Source: Iningainema tapete BLCC-T55
GTDB lineage: Bacteria; Cyanobacteriota; Cyanobacteriia; Cyanobacteriales; Nostocaceae
Assembly: GCF_014698965.1 (NCBI RefSeq)
Contig: NZ_JACXAE010000098.1
Coordinates: 124,001-188,000 of the forward strand
Direction: 5' to 3'
Length of the DNA stretch: 64,000 nt
The notes below the pieces were generated by a model. The model did no database searches. It was not told where the DNA came from and saw only the letters and a list, made by a program, of their open reading frames with translations. Below are positions 51,430-60,225 of this stretch, piece by piece. Position 1 is the first letter of the stretch; every line of letters begins with the position of its first letter. The position numbers and the translations under genes were made by a program.

Positions 51430-53541
51430 ATGAATTCCCCGATTCGCTTTTTAATGTGTGCCCCAGAATACTACGACGTGGATTACGTAATTAATCCCTG
51501 GATGGAAGGGAATATCCACAAGTCATCACGCGATCGCGCCGTAGAACAGTGGGAACAACTACACCACATCCTCAAAGAACACGCAATAGTAGACTTAGTA
51601 CAACCACACAAAGGTGTACCTGACATGGTATTCACCGCTAATGCTGGTTTAGTACTGGGAAAAAACGTAGTTCTTAGTCGCTTTTTACACAAAGAGCGTC
51701 AAGGAGAAGAACCTTTTTTCTTAAAGTGGTTTGAGGAAAATGGATACACAGTTCACGTACTACCCAAAGACTTACCCTTTGAAGGCGCGGGAGACGCATT
51801 GCTGGATAGAGAAGGGCGGTGGTTATGGGCTGGATACGGCTTCCGCTCAGAATTAGATTCTCACCCCTACTTAGCAAAATGGCTGGATATTGAAGTACTT
51901 TCGTTGCGACTCACAGATGAGCGCTTCTATCACCTTGATACTTGCTTTTGTCCCCTAAAAGACGGCTACTTGCTGTACTATCCACCCGCTTTTGATTCCT
52001 ACTCTAACCGTTTGATTGAAATGCGCGTGGCAGCATCCAAGCGGATTGCCATAGACGAACCCGATGCAGTGAACTTCGCTTGTAATGCGGTGAATATAGA
52101 TCACATCGTGGTGATGAATAAAGCGAGTGAAGCGCTGAAAGCACGCCTTGCAAATGTTGGTTTCCAAGTGATTGAAACACCCCTGACTGAATTTCTTAAA
52201 GCAGGTGGCGCTGCGAAATGTCTCACATTACGGGTAACTGAACCAGTACGGGAAGAAGTCCATGCCAATGTTTCGGTAGAAAGTCGTATTCTTCGTTTGG
52301 AAGGACACTTGCTCGACTCTGGTTTGATTAACCGCGCTCTGGATTTAATTGTCGAAAATGGCGGTAGTTTCCAAGTATTGAATTTCCAATTGGGAGAGCA
52401 GCGACAAAGTACTTCAGCAGCTGAGGTGAAGGTGTCGGCTCCTTCTCATGAAGTGATGGAAACGATTTTATCACATTTGATTGATTTGGGAGCAGTGGAT
52501 TTGCCCCAAGATGAGCGCGACGCTAAATTAGAACCAGTTACTCAGTCGGGAGTAGCTCCTGATGATTTCTACGTCACTACTATTTATCCTACCGAGGTGC
52601 GGATTAATGGTGAGTGGGTGAAGGTAGAAAATCAGCGGATGGATGGTGCGATCGCGATTTCCCAAACTCCCAATGGTCTAGTAGCGCGGTGTAAATTATT
52701 ACGTGATGTAGAAGTGGGCGAACAGGTAGTAGTGGATGTACAAGGTATCCGCACTATTCGCAAAACTGAATCGCGTGAACAACGTAATACTCAGGAATTC
52801 AGCTTTATGTCTTCCGGTGTTTCCAGCGAACGGCGCGTGGAATTAGTGGTGGAACAAGTGGCATGGGAGTTACGTAAAATTCGCGATGCTGGTGGTAAAG
52901 TAGCTGTCACAGCAGGGCCAGTGGTGATTCACACTGGTGGTGGTGAGCATTTGGCTCAATTGATCAGAGAAGGATACGTACAAGCGTTGCTGGGTGGTAA
53001 TGCGATCGCAGTTCACGACATTGAGCAATCAATGATGGGTACTTCCCTGGGTGTGGATATGAAGCGGGGTGTCGCTGTACGCGGTGGACATCGCCATCAC
53101 CTCAAGGTCATTAATACCATCCGTCGTTATGGTAGCATTGCCAAGGCTGTGGAGGCTGGGATCATTAATAATGGCGTGATGTATGAGTGTGTCACCAACA
53201 ATGTACCTTTTGTCTTAGCTGGTTCGATTCGGGATGATGGTCCTTTGCCCGATACTCAGATGGATTTGATTAAAGCACAAACTGAATATGCCCGGTTGAT
53301 CAAAGATGCAGATATGATTTTGATGTTGTCATCAATGCTGCACTCGATTGGTGTGGGGAATATGACTCCGGCTGGGGTGAAGATGGTGTGTGTGGATATT
53401 AATCCGGCTGTGGTGACGAAGTTGAGCGATCGTGGTTCGATAGAATCGGTCGGTGTAGTGACAGATGTAGGTTTGTTCCTCAGTTTGTTAATACAGCAGT
53501 TGGATCGGTTAACTAGTCCTTACCGCATGATGGTAGGTTAA
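51430..53541 (+). CDS. agrE: Bifunctional arginine dihydrolase / ornithine cyclodeaminase-type enzyme
   Basis: 703 residues from the ATG at 51430 (MNSPIRFLMCAPEYYDV). The N-terminal half is an amidinotransferase-fold arginine dihydrolase: GVPDMVFTANAGLV, FEGAGDAL, FYHLDTCF (H168) and catalytic Cys264 (AAKCLTL). It turns arginine into ornithine, CO2 and ammonia. The C-terminal half is the LOR/SDH-type domain with GGHRHHLKVI, FVLAGSIRDDGPLPDT and VVTDVGLFLSLL, linked to further breakdown of ornithine toward proline. Length and residue numbers agree with AgrE/ArgZ proteins. It releases nitrogen stored in cyanophycin or arginine, which fits the NtcA promoter just upstream. Confidence 0.95.
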   Translation: MNSPIRFLMCAPEYYDVDYVINPWMEGNIHKSSRDRAVEQWEQLHHILKEHAIVDLVQPHKGVPDMVFTANAGLVLGKNVVLSRFLHKERQGEEPFFLKWFEENGYTVHVLPKDLPFEGAGDALLDREGRWLWAGYGFRSELDSHPYLAKWLDIEVLSLRLTDERFYHLDTCFCPLKDGYLLYYPPAFDSYSNRLIEMRVAASKRIAIDEPDAVNFACNAVNIDHIVVMNKASEALKARLANVGFQVIETPLTEFLKAGGAAKCLTLRVTEPVREEVHANVSVESRILRLEGHLLDSGLINRALDLIVENGGSFQVLNFQLGEQRQSTSAAEVKVSAPSHEVMETILSHLIDLGAVDLPQDERDAKLEPVTQSGVAPDDFYVTTIYPTEVRINGEWVKVENQRMDGAIAISQTPNGLVARCKLLRDVEVGEQVVVDVQGIRTIRKTESREQRNTQEFSFMSSGVSSERRVELVVEQVAWELRKIRDAGGKVAVTAGPVVIHTGGGEHLAQLIREGYVQALLGGNAIAVHDIEQSMMGTSLGVDMKRGVAVRGGHRHHLKVINTIRRYGSIAKAVEAGIINNGVMYECVTNNVPFVLAGSIRDDGPLPDTQMDLIKAQTEYARLIKDADMILMLSSMLHSIGVGNMTPAGVKMVCVDINPAVVTKLSDRGSIESVGVVTDVGLFLSLLIQQLDRLTSPYRMMVG

Positions 53542-53552
53542 TCTTAAGGTTC

Positions 53553-53581
53553 GTAGTTGCGCTTCAGCGCGGCGCAACTAC
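53553..53581. repeat. Hairpin GTAGTTGCGC/GCGCAACTAC
   Basis: Perfect 10-base arms (53553-53562 and 53572-53581) with a 9-base loop, between the convergent agrE and PIN-like toxin genes. Likely a transcription end for agrE, though without a T run. Confidence 0.8.
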
Positions 53582-53639
53582 AAGCTACAAATAAACCCAC
53601 AAGCACCCATCGTGGGCTACACCCAAGCATCAAATTTAC

Positions 53640-54134
53640 CTAGTCTTCAAAGATGGCATCAAACAGCGATCGCTTGATTCGGAAATTAATTGCCACTAGC
53701 TCTTGATAAAGTTGATCCAGACTACCAATAGTAATTTTGCCATCTGTCTGAAGTTTCTTGATCACTGCCAAGGTTCCCTTAACATTCAGTCCCAGTCGAG
53801 TTGCTTCCTTCCGAGCTGCTCCGTCATCTAAAATAATATAGTCACATGGCAACTCAATGCCAAGTGCGATCGCTTCTGACTCTCCTTTTCCCAAGCGCAT
53901 ATTTAGACTGTTAGCTAATGTAGTCAATTTAATTGACTTGACGGTAATTTTCCTAGAATCTATTAACGCTTGCACGGAGTCAGAAGTTTCGTCAGATTTA
54001 GCACGGATTTCCTCTACAACAAATGCTGGCAGGTAAAATTCATCGGCAGAGTCCACAAAACTATCTAGAAATCCCAACCGCACAAGAAAAATTAATGGAG
54101 AGGAGTTAAAAACTATCTTCACTCTTACTACCAA
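53640..54134 (-). CDS. DUF3368 PIN-like toxin
   Basis: 164 residues of the DUF3368 PIN-like group: IVFNSSPLIFLVRLGFLDSF at the N-terminus, VVEEIRAKSDE, LGKGESEAIALGIE and CDYIILDDGAARKEATRLGLNVKGTLAVI at the C-terminal acidic cluster. PIN proteins are RNases that use three or four acidic residues and Mg2+. It overlaps the antitoxin gene by seven bases (antitoxin first). Intact. Confidence 0.87.
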   Translation of the reverse strand: MVVRVKIVFNSSPLIFLVRLGFLDSFVDSADEFYLPAFVVEEIRAKSDETSDSVQALIDSRKITVKSIKLTTLANSLNMRLGKGESEAIALGIELPCDYIILDDGAARKEATRLGLNVKGTLAVIKKLQTDGKITIGSLDQLYQELVAINFRIKRSLFDAIFED

Positions 54135-54367
54135 TTCTTCTCAAGCGCAACATCTTGTAGAGTTAGATAGGAAAACTCTATACCCATTAAGTCCAATAGC
54201 TCAAGCAATACATTTGGCTCCATTTCCATAATTTCTGCTGCTTTTTTCAAGCTAATGACTCTAGAAAATAATGCCCCTACCACAAATAAAAAAGTCTCTT
54301 TCTGCTCAATATCATCAAACAATTGGATTTCTGAAGCAACGCTTCTCAGTACTTCCTTGGTAGTCAT
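54128..54367 (-). CDS. UPF0175 antitoxin
   Basis: 79 residues from the ATG at 54367 (MTTKEVLRSVASEIQLFDD), the family's usual start; an ATG at 54397 is possible. Helix-turn-helix-like segment GALFSRVISLKKAAEIMEMEPNVLLELLDLMGIEF is the UPF0175 hallmark. It is normally paired with a DUF3368 toxin, as here. It would bind and neutralise the downstream PIN-like protein. Confidence 0.85.
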   Translation of the reverse strand: MTTKEVLRSVASEIQLFDDIEQKETFLFVVGALFSRVISLKKAAEIMEMEPNVLLELLDLMGIEFSYLTLQDVALEKNW

Positions 54368-54519
54368 AGGTATATAAGATAAGTATGAATGTAACACAAT
54401 TTCCTCATGAAAGCGTGTAAAGCTCGCTGGAGGTTGAGATAGATGGTGGTTAAACCAATTCTATACCAAGGGCGATCGCTCAAAGGCATTTGATGTTTTG
54501 CTTCAACTTCCGTTTATGA

Positions 54520-54542
54520 TTGTTAGTAATATTGACTAACAA
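54520..54542. promoter_or_regulatory. Inverted repeat upstream of the DUF2085 gene
   Basis: TTGTTAGT (54520-54527), AATATTG, ACTAACAA (54535-54542): perfect 8-base arms ending 17 bases before the start codon. Possible operator or 5' hairpin; no known consensus. Confidence 0.45.
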
Positions 54543-54559
54543 AACATATACATCTAATT

Positions 54560-55054
54560 ATGGAAGGAGTGGTTCTAAAAAGACGGTTGCGAGTGCGTTG
54601 GGTAAGTGCGATCGCTGACTTTCTATTGTTGGGGATGGTTGTCGGACCGCTTGCTGCTCCCTTTCTGGCTGCGTCTGGGGTGTCGTTGTTATCTTTGATT
54701 GCTGGTATTATTTATTTTATGGGGGCTCGTGTGTGTCCCCAACCGGATATGGGAGTGGCTTTGGCGTCACCCCATATCATGGCTGTGTGTATGCGCTGTT
54801 ACGGTACGGTGACGGGGTTGCTAGTTACTCGTCTGCTGTATGCGGGTACTAATGGTAGAGGTTTTTACTGGTTGAGTCAGTATGGTTGGGGTGGCGCGGC
54901 GTTTGCAAGTGTGCTAATGATGGCTTATCCTCTAGAATTGGCGGCTCAAGTTTTGGATTTGTGGAGTTTTAATAATTACGTTGTCACCCTGTTTGGGTTG
55001 ATTACGGGTTTGGGCTGGGGGTTGTTTACTATGCCAATTTTGCATAAGAAGTAG
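54560..55054 (+). CDS. DUF2085-type membrane protein
   Basis: 164 residues with four or five membrane segments. The centre VCPQPDMGVALASPHIMAVCMRCYGTVTGLLVTRLLY has the cysteine pattern of DUF2085 proteins (C..., then MxVCxRCxGxxxG). Function unknown; the Cys residues suggest a redox or metal role. GGAAGGAG lies upstream near the ATG. It may be co-transcribed with the aminotransferase, which starts 28 bases downstream. Confidence 0.72.
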   Translation: MEGVVLKRRLRVRWVSAIADFLLLGMVVGPLAAPFLAASGVSLLSLIAGIIYFMGARVCPQPDMGVALASPHIMAVCMRCYGTVTGLLVTRLLYAGTNGRGFYWLSQYGWGGAAFASVLMMAYPLELAAQVLDLWSFNNYVVTLFGLITGLGWGLFTMPILHKK

Positions 55055-55082
55055 AAAGTTAGTACGTTGTAAGTATAAAATC

Positions 55083-56225
55083 ATGCAAACGCTTTCAATC
55101 AATGACAGTCAGAGGTTGCAACTTGCACCTCTTGTAGTACCATCCCGTCTTCTTTTAGGACCAGGACCATCTAATGCTCATCCTACTGTACTTGAGGCGA
55201 TGAATAAGCCTCCTGTTGGACATTTAGATCCAGCTTTTTTGGCGATTATGGATGAGATTCAGTCTTTGCTACGTTATGTATGGCAAACTGATAATCAGTA
55301 TACTATTGCTGTGAGTGGTACGGGAACTGCGGCGATGGAAGCGGCGATCGCTAATGCCACAGAACCAGGTGATGTGGTTTTGGTTGGTGTGGCAGGGTAT
55401 TTTGGTAATCGTCTTGTGGATATGGCTGGGCGCTATGGTGGGGATGTCCGGACTATTACCAAACCTTGGGGACAAGTTTTTACACTAGATGAACTCCGCA
55501 GTGCTGTCTCAACTCATCGTCCAGCTATTCTGGCACTAGTTCATGCTGAAACCTCTACGGGCGCACGTCAACCTCTGGAAGGTGTAGGTGAGTTGTGTCG
55601 TGAATTTGGTTGTTTGCTGCTGGTGGATACGGTGACAAGTTTGGGCGGGGTTCCCATATTTTTGGATGAGTGGGGAGTTGACTTAGCTTATAGCTGTAGC
55701 CAGAAAGGGTTGGGTTGTCCACCTGGTGCTTCGCCTCTAACGATGAGTCAGAATGCAGTGGAGAAATTAAAACGGCGTCAAACTAAGGTTGCTAACTGGT
55801 ATTTGGATATGACGTTGTTGAGTAAGTATTGGGGTAGCGATCGCATTTATCATCACACAGCCCCAATTAATCTGTATTATGCTTTACGGGAAGCGCTGCG
55901 TTTAGTTGCTCAAGAAGGACTGGCAAGCTGTTGGCAACGGCATCAACAAAATGTGGAGTATCTTTGGCAGGGGTTGGAGGAGTTGGGACTGTCTTTACAT
56001 GTTGATAGACAATTCCGTTTGCCCACACTCACCACTGTACGCATTCCCCAAGGTGTGGATGGAAAGGCAGTTGCACGACAGTTACTTCTTGAACATAATA
56101 TCGAGATTAGCGGTGGTTTGGGCGAATTAGCAGGTAAAGTATGGCGTGTTGGACTCATGGGTTTCAACAGTCGTAAAGAAAGCGTTGATAGGTTATTAGA
56201 AGCACTGCGACAAGTTTTGCCATAA
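55083..56225 (+). CDS. PLP-dependent alanine/serine-glyoxylate aminotransferase family
   Basis: 380 residues of class V aminotransferase fold. It opens LLLGPGPSNAHPTVLEAM and has VSGTGTAAMEAAIAN (phosphate-binding), VHAETSTGARQPL, LLVDTVTSLGGVP and the PLP lysine in CSQKGLGCPPG. In cyanobacteria such enzymes act in photorespiratory glyoxylate metabolism and are annotated alanine- or serine-glyoxylate aminotransferase. Substrate preference cannot be read from sequence. The gene ends at a strong terminator. Confidence 0.9.
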   Translation: MQTLSINDSQRLQLAPLVVPSRLLLGPGPSNAHPTVLEAMNKPPVGHLDPAFLAIMDEIQSLLRYVWQTDNQYTIAVSGTGTAAMEAAIANATEPGDVVLVGVAGYFGNRLVDMAGRYGGDVRTITKPWGQVFTLDELRSAVSTHRPAILALVHAETSTGARQPLEGVGELCREFGCLLLVDTVTSLGGVPIFLDEWGVDLAYSCSQKGLGCPPGASPLTMSQNAVEKLKRRQTKVANWYLDMTLLSKYWGSDRIYHHTAPINLYYALREALRLVAQEGLASCWQRHQQNVEYLWQGLEELGLSLHVDRQFRLPTLTTVRIPQGVDGKAVARQLLLEHNIEISGGLGELAGKVWRVGLMGFNSRKESVDRLLEALRQVLP

Positions 56226-56243
56226 GGGGAGACGGGAGAAATA

Positions 56244-56280
56244 AGATACCCGGCTTCTTAAAGAAGTCGGGTATCTTTTT
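56244..56280 (+). terminator. Intrinsic terminator of the aminotransferase gene (family-A hairpin)
   Basis: AGATACCCGGCTTCTT and AAGAAGTCGGGTATCT form a 16-base stem with one mismatch, followed by TTTTT. It is 18 bases past the stop and shares its CCCGG...TTCTT core with hairpin family A. Confidence 0.9.
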
Positions 56281-56513
56281 ATCAAATGTAATGGCTATAA
56301 ATTTGACAGAAAAAATTAGAAAGATTTGCTTTAACTAAATTGTTCCATGTTTTTGAATAACTGCCAAACTGGCAACATTAGTCTTTTGAATTTGTTATTC
56401 ATTAACTTACCGGGGTTCTAACATTTTGGAACTAGAAATTTTAGATTTTGGGTTGTGTTTTCAACAATTCAAATGAAACATTACACTAATTTTTTAACAA
56501 TTACTGTCAAAAT

Positions 56514-58226
56514 ATGATTGGTCAGCTACTAGCAGGACATTATAAAGTTCTTGAAGTATTGAGTGAGGGAGGCTTTGGACAAACTTATATTGTTGAGGAC
56601 ATTCACCTTCCGGGAAAACCCAGGTGTGTTCTCAAACATCTTAAAACTACTAGTACCGACCATGAGATTTTACATACTACTAGAAAGCTATTTCAAAAAG
56701 AAGCTGAAACACTACAACAGTTAGGTAATCATGACCAAATTCCTAGACTGTTAGCTTATTTTGAAGAAAAGCAAGAATTTTACTTAGTGCAAGAATTTGT
56801 TCAGGGACATACCTTAAGTAGAGAATTATTTCCGGGGAAAAGGTGGAATGAAAGTCAAATTGTGGAAATGCTTCTGGAAGTATTGGGTATTTTAGAATTT
56901 GTCCATAGTCATGGGGTAATTCATCGAGATATCAAACCGGATAATTTGATTAGACGTGCAAGCGATCGCAAACTAGTTCTGATTGACTTTGGTGCAATCA
57001 AACAACTACGCAGCCAAACTGCAGTAGGAATGGCAGGACAAAACATTACTCTAGTTATTGGTACTAGGGGTTACATGCCTTCTGAACAAACTAGACGTTT
57101 ACCACGCCCTAGTAGTGATATTTATGCCTTGGGAATGATGGGAATTCAGGCATTAACAGGAGTGTTACCTCTAGAATTACAAGATGATCCAAATACAGGG
57201 GAAATACTGTGGCAACATCTAACATCAGTTAGTCCAACTTTAGCTGCTGTACTTACTAAGATGACGCATTACCACTTCAAAGATCGTTATCAAACAGCAA
57301 CTGAGGTAATACAAGCGTTACAAGAATTAACAATTGAACCTATTGAAGATACCAATACTACTACTAACCTACATGAACTAACCTTGGAGTGGGAAGAAGC
57401 CGGAGAGATTAAAACCCGGAAAATTTTGGAGAAGCAACAAAGTAAAAACTTGGGTAGAATCCGCATTGGTCGTAACGCCGAAGCGTGTGATATTGTTTTA
57501 CCAGATCCGACAGTATCTGGGCTGCATGTGGAAATCTTTTTTCATTCCCACCAGCAAAAGTTTTACTTACGTAATTTACGCCAGAAAAATCCCCCCATTG
57601 TTGATGGACAACTACTCTTAGCTGGTGAAATGCCGCTTAAATCTGGTAGTAGTCTACGTTTAGGACAACAAAATTTTAAAGTAAGTGCTATAATTTGCAA
57701 AGAGTATCCCGTCGGCTACACTCCCGTAGAGTATGGCGCACTAGTCCACATCTCATCGCAAAAAGCACTAGCGCAAACTGTACGTGTATCACAACTTAAA
57801 AAGACTGTTGATGATATCCCTCCTACAGTTCCACCAGGGAATGGCGTAAAACCTCAGTTTTTACACAGCAAAGTACAGCCAGTACTTGGAGGAGGAGTGG
57901 CAGTTATCATGAGTGCGATTGGCGGTTTAGTTTTTTTTAATACTAGCAATTTAGGTGGAACTTACCCACAACACAACTTACTGCTACAACAACCTCAACT
58001 ATGTCGTGTTGTTTCTCCTCCAGGTGGAAAATACTTAGCAAAATTACGTCCTGAACCTCAAACAGAAGTTGGTGCGTTAAAACAATTATATCTAGGTGAA
58101 AAGGTCTTGTTTATTCAAGCTAAAGGTGATTTTGTACAAATCAAACTCTCCGATGGAACTCAGGGTTGGGTTTTTAGTGATGAAATACACCCTTGTAATG
58201 CATCATCTTCGACCAATCGTAAATAG
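56514..58226 (+). CDS. Ser/Thr protein kinase with FHA and SH3-like domains
   Basis: 570 residues. Kinase domain 1-275: glycine loop SEGGFGQTY, Lys41, Glu63-region helix, catalytic HRDIKPDN (H137-N144), DFG at 158-160. An FHA domain (about 310-395, GRIRIGRNAEACDIVLPDPTVSGLHVEIF) binds phosphothreonine. A single membrane segment near 460-475 (VAVIMSAIGGLVFF) leads to an SH3-like domain (PPGGKYLAKLRPEPQTEVGAL... QGWVFSDEI). The layout suggests a receptor-like kinase with an external SH3-like sensor. The ATG at 56514 is preceded by no clear ribosome site. About 290 bases before it hold only the aminotransferase terminator. Confidence 0.9.
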   Translation: MIGQLLAGHYKVLEVLSEGGFGQTYIVEDIHLPGKPRCVLKHLKTTSTDHEILHTTRKLFQKEAETLQQLGNHDQIPRLLAYFEEKQEFYLVQEFVQGHTLSRELFPGKRWNESQIVEMLLEVLGILEFVHSHGVIHRDIKPDNLIRRASDRKLVLIDFGAIKQLRSQTAVGMAGQNITLVIGTRGYMPSEQTRRLPRPSSDIYALGMMGIQALTGVLPLELQDDPNTGEILWQHLTSVSPTLAAVLTKMTHYHFKDRYQTATEVIQALQELTIEPIEDTNTTTNLHELTLEWEEAGEIKTRKILEKQQSKNLGRIRIGRNAEACDIVLPDPTVSGLHVEIFFHSHQQKFYLRNLRQKNPPIVDGQLLLAGEMPLKSGSSLRLGQQNFKVSAIICKEYPVGYTPVEYGALVHISSQKALAQTVRVSQLKKTVDDIPPTVPPGNGVKPQFLHSKVQPVLGGGVAVIMSAIGGLVFFNTSNLGGTYPQHNLLLQQPQLCRVVSPPGGKYLAKLRPEPQTEVGALKQLYLGEKVLFIQAKGDFVQIKLSDGTQGWVFSDEIHPCNASSSTNRK

Positions 58227-58363
58227 TTTTTCACGACATTCTGCAAATTTATCCTTGTAGTGAATCAGTATTCTAGAAGAATATATTACAAGACCAGAAT
58301 TACTTGATTAGCCAATCTATTTTGTAGTAGACAATAATTCATACTATAGGGAGATGACGCAAA

Positions 58364-58591
58364 ATGTCATTAGAACATGTTAACGCTTTTTATCAAGTCT
58401 TGACCCAAGACCAAGCTATTTATGAGCAATACTATAGTAAGTGCAGTGTTAAAGGTATTTTTGGTGTATGGAATTGGGACAAAAGCAAAATTGTCAGTTT
58501 TGCCGCTAACCTTGGGTATGAATTCACTGAAAGTGAGTTAGAATCAGCATTTTTTGGCAGTGAATCGGCACAATTGGTAACTCGTAATTAA
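58364..58591 (+). CDS. Nif11-family protein
   Basis: 75 residues of the Nif11 (PF07862) type: MSLEHVNAFYQVLTQDQAIYEQYY, then IVSFAANLGYEFTESELESAF. This domain serves as leader in many RiPP precursors, but the usual Gly-Gly cleavage site and Cys-rich core are absent here. It may be an ordinary Nif11 protein. It stands alone, 137 bases after the kinase gene, with GGGAGA before the ATG. No modification enzyme lies nearby. Confidence 0.82.
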   Translation: MSLEHVNAFYQVLTQDQAIYEQYYSKCSVKGIFGVWNWDKSKIVSFAANLGYEFTESELESAFFGSESAQLVTRN

Positions 58592-58596
58592 GTTAA

Positions 58597-58623
58597 GAAT
58601 TCGGAATTGCGAATTCCGAATTC
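58597..58623. repeat. Hairpin GAATTCGGAATT/AATTCCGAATTC
   Basis: Perfect 12-base arms with spacer GCG, in the 39-base gap between the convergent Nif11 and DUF924 genes. It may end both transcripts, though no T run follows. Confidence 0.85.
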
Positions 58624-58630
58624 CAAATTC

Positions 58631-59206
58631 TTAAAAAGATGACCCTTTTTGGTTTAAATACTCTTTCTCTTCTAGTGTTGAGATACGTCCCAAAATTTCA
58701 TTGCGATGGGGAAAACGCCCAAAACGCTCAATTACTGCCTGATGACGAATTGCGTAATCTATAGTACTTGCACTATCAGGATCATTACTCAGTTGCTGAA
58801 ATAGCTGAACTGCTTTAGTTTGATGCTCCAAGTTTTCGCTATGCTCAAAAGGTAAGTAGATGAACCAGCGTTGTACAGGCAGCATTTTTTTGTCAAAGCC
58901 TTGTGCCACTGCCTGTTGCGCAGCTGAGAGCGCTTCCCAGTCGGTGGCATAAGCTTCCGGTGTACCGCGAAACATATTGCGAGGAAATTGATCTAGTAGC
59001 AAAATTAGAGCTAAACAAGTTTCAGGTAAATCAACCCACTCGTCTAAGTATCCCCCGGCTGCTTTTTGGTAATCTTTGAGAAATCGACTGCGCAATTCTT
59101 CATCTAACTCTGGTGTTTTTTTAAACCAAAAAGCTTTTGGTTTGCCGAATCCTGGTTCATCAGGATTGCCAAACCAAAAGTCTAAAATTTCCTTTGCCTG
59201 TGACAT
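58631..59206 (-). CDS. DUF924 family protein
   Basis: 191 residues matching DUF924: ILDFWFGNPDEPGFGKPKAFWFKK, LILLLDQFPRNMFRGTPEAYATD, RWFIYLPFEHSENLEHQ and AIRHQAVIERFGRFPHRNEILGR. The protein is helical and TPR-like; the biochemical role is unknown. Length agrees with the family. It lies eight bases downstream of the SRPBCC gene on the same strand and is probably co-transcribed with it. Confidence 0.92.
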   Translation of the reverse strand: MSQAKEILDFWFGNPDEPGFGKPKAFWFKKTPELDEELRSRFLKDYQKAAGGYLDEWVDLPETCLALILLLDQFPRNMFRGTPEAYATDWEALSAAQQAVAQGFDKKMLPVQRWFIYLPFEHSENLEHQTKAVQLFQQLSNDPDSASTIDYAIRHQAVIERFGRFPHRNEILGRISTLEEKEYLNQKGSSF

Positions 59207-59214
59207 ACGTATTT

Positions 59215-59766
59215 TTAACCTTTACAAAGCACTTGTCGCATTTTACGCATATTGGCAGGCAATTCAAAATTCATAGCTTGTTGGATGAATATCGAAGGTA
59301 TGGGAATAAGGGGGGTGGCTTGCACAGTATAAGTTAACACAGTTCCGTCTCCACAATCTTGAAGCTCTAAATTAGCATTAAAATCGTGAAAACTTCCTTT
59401 TTCTAATCTAAATTGAATTCTCTGCCCAAGCTCTTCAACTACATTGAGGTAAATATCTACTTGAGCGGTAAAAAATAAAAAGGCTTTTTGTGCTGCTTGA
59501 TACAGACGTTTGACCTCTCCTCTTTGTAAGACTACACTGGTGGTGACATCCGGAAAATATTGTACCCAACGAGGATAATCAGTTAATTGCTGCCACACAT
59601 GCGATCGCACTAGCGGCAAATACATACTAGCTGTGACTGCACCCCCCCAAGCATTGTGCGAATAGCTTTGTACCAAAATCTCACCCTGCATCAGCAATTC
59701 TTGTTTATCTTGGTTCAAAGCCATTTTTGTACCTACGGAAACTGGTTCTGTTTGGATAGTAGACAT
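59215..59766 (-). CDS. SRPBCC (START-like) family protein
   Basis: 183 residues from the ATG at 59766 (MSTIQTEPVSVG); an ATG at 59781 would add five. The pattern SHVWQQLTDYPRWVQYFPDVTTSVVLQRGEVKRLYQAAQ and the end TVQATPLIPIPSIFIQQAMNFELPANMRKMR are of the polyketide-cyclase/SRPBCC fold, which binds hydrophobic ligands. Related cyanobacterial proteins are annotated cyclase/dehydrase. Ligand unknown. Upstream gene of the pair with DUF924. Confidence 0.82.
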   Translation of the reverse strand: MSTIQTEPVSVGTKMALNQDKQELLMQGEILVQSYSHNAWGGAVTASMYLPLVRSHVWQQLTDYPRWVQYFPDVTTSVVLQRGEVKRLYQAAQKAFLFFTAQVDIYLNVVEELGQRIQFRLEKGSFHDFNANLELQDCGDGTVLTYTVQATPLIPIPSIFIQQAMNFELPANMRKMRQVLCKG

Positions 59767-60018
59767 AGTGATCTCAATCACTCCTCAACGCCACTGAACA
59801 CGTTTAAACTGGAAGTTAATTCGATACTAATTTTACCTCCAGTTATATATATAAATCCTGTTAAAATCGTCACGTTTCCGTCATTTTTCCGAAATTTTTC
59901 GCAAAAACGTCCAATTCATCATCATAAATTCATCATAACTTCAAAAATAACCGACAATTAAAAACTTATTGTTATTGGCTAAAATGGCAAACACGCATTC
60001 TAAGTATTTGGAGACGAG

Positions 60019-60216
60019 ATGAGCCAATCTTCTAAATTAAATCGGCGGTTAACCCAGGCTTTTGGTATGTTATTAGGTATTACAATAGCAGTATGGATAC
60101 TCAGAGGTTTCGGTATTCTCTCTTCTGTGCCAGGAGGAGTTATTTTGCTGTTGTTTCTAGCGGCGATCGCTTTAGGTATTTTTAGTCATGTACAAAAAAC
60201 TTGGTTGCGTTTCTAA
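60019..60216 (+). CDS. Small two-segment membrane protein
   Basis: 65 residues: a basic N-terminus, then two hydrophobic segments (FGMLLGITIAVWILRGFG; GGVILLLFLAAIALGIFSHV) and a short tail. Not recognised beyond that. It starts behind GGAGACG and ends nine bases before the histidine kinase gene, so the two are likely co-transcribed; it may assist or anchor the kinase, which itself has no membrane segment. That role is inference. Confidence 0.72.
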   Translation: MSQSSKLNRRLTQAFGMLLGITIAVWILRGFGILSSVPGGVILLLFLAAIALGIFSHVQKTWLRF

Positions 60217-60225
60217 AATCTATAT

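Noticed and set aside
58364-58591. Nif11 protein as a RiPP precursor
   Set aside because: No Gly-Gly site, no Cys/Ser/Thr-rich core, and no modification or export enzyme nearby.
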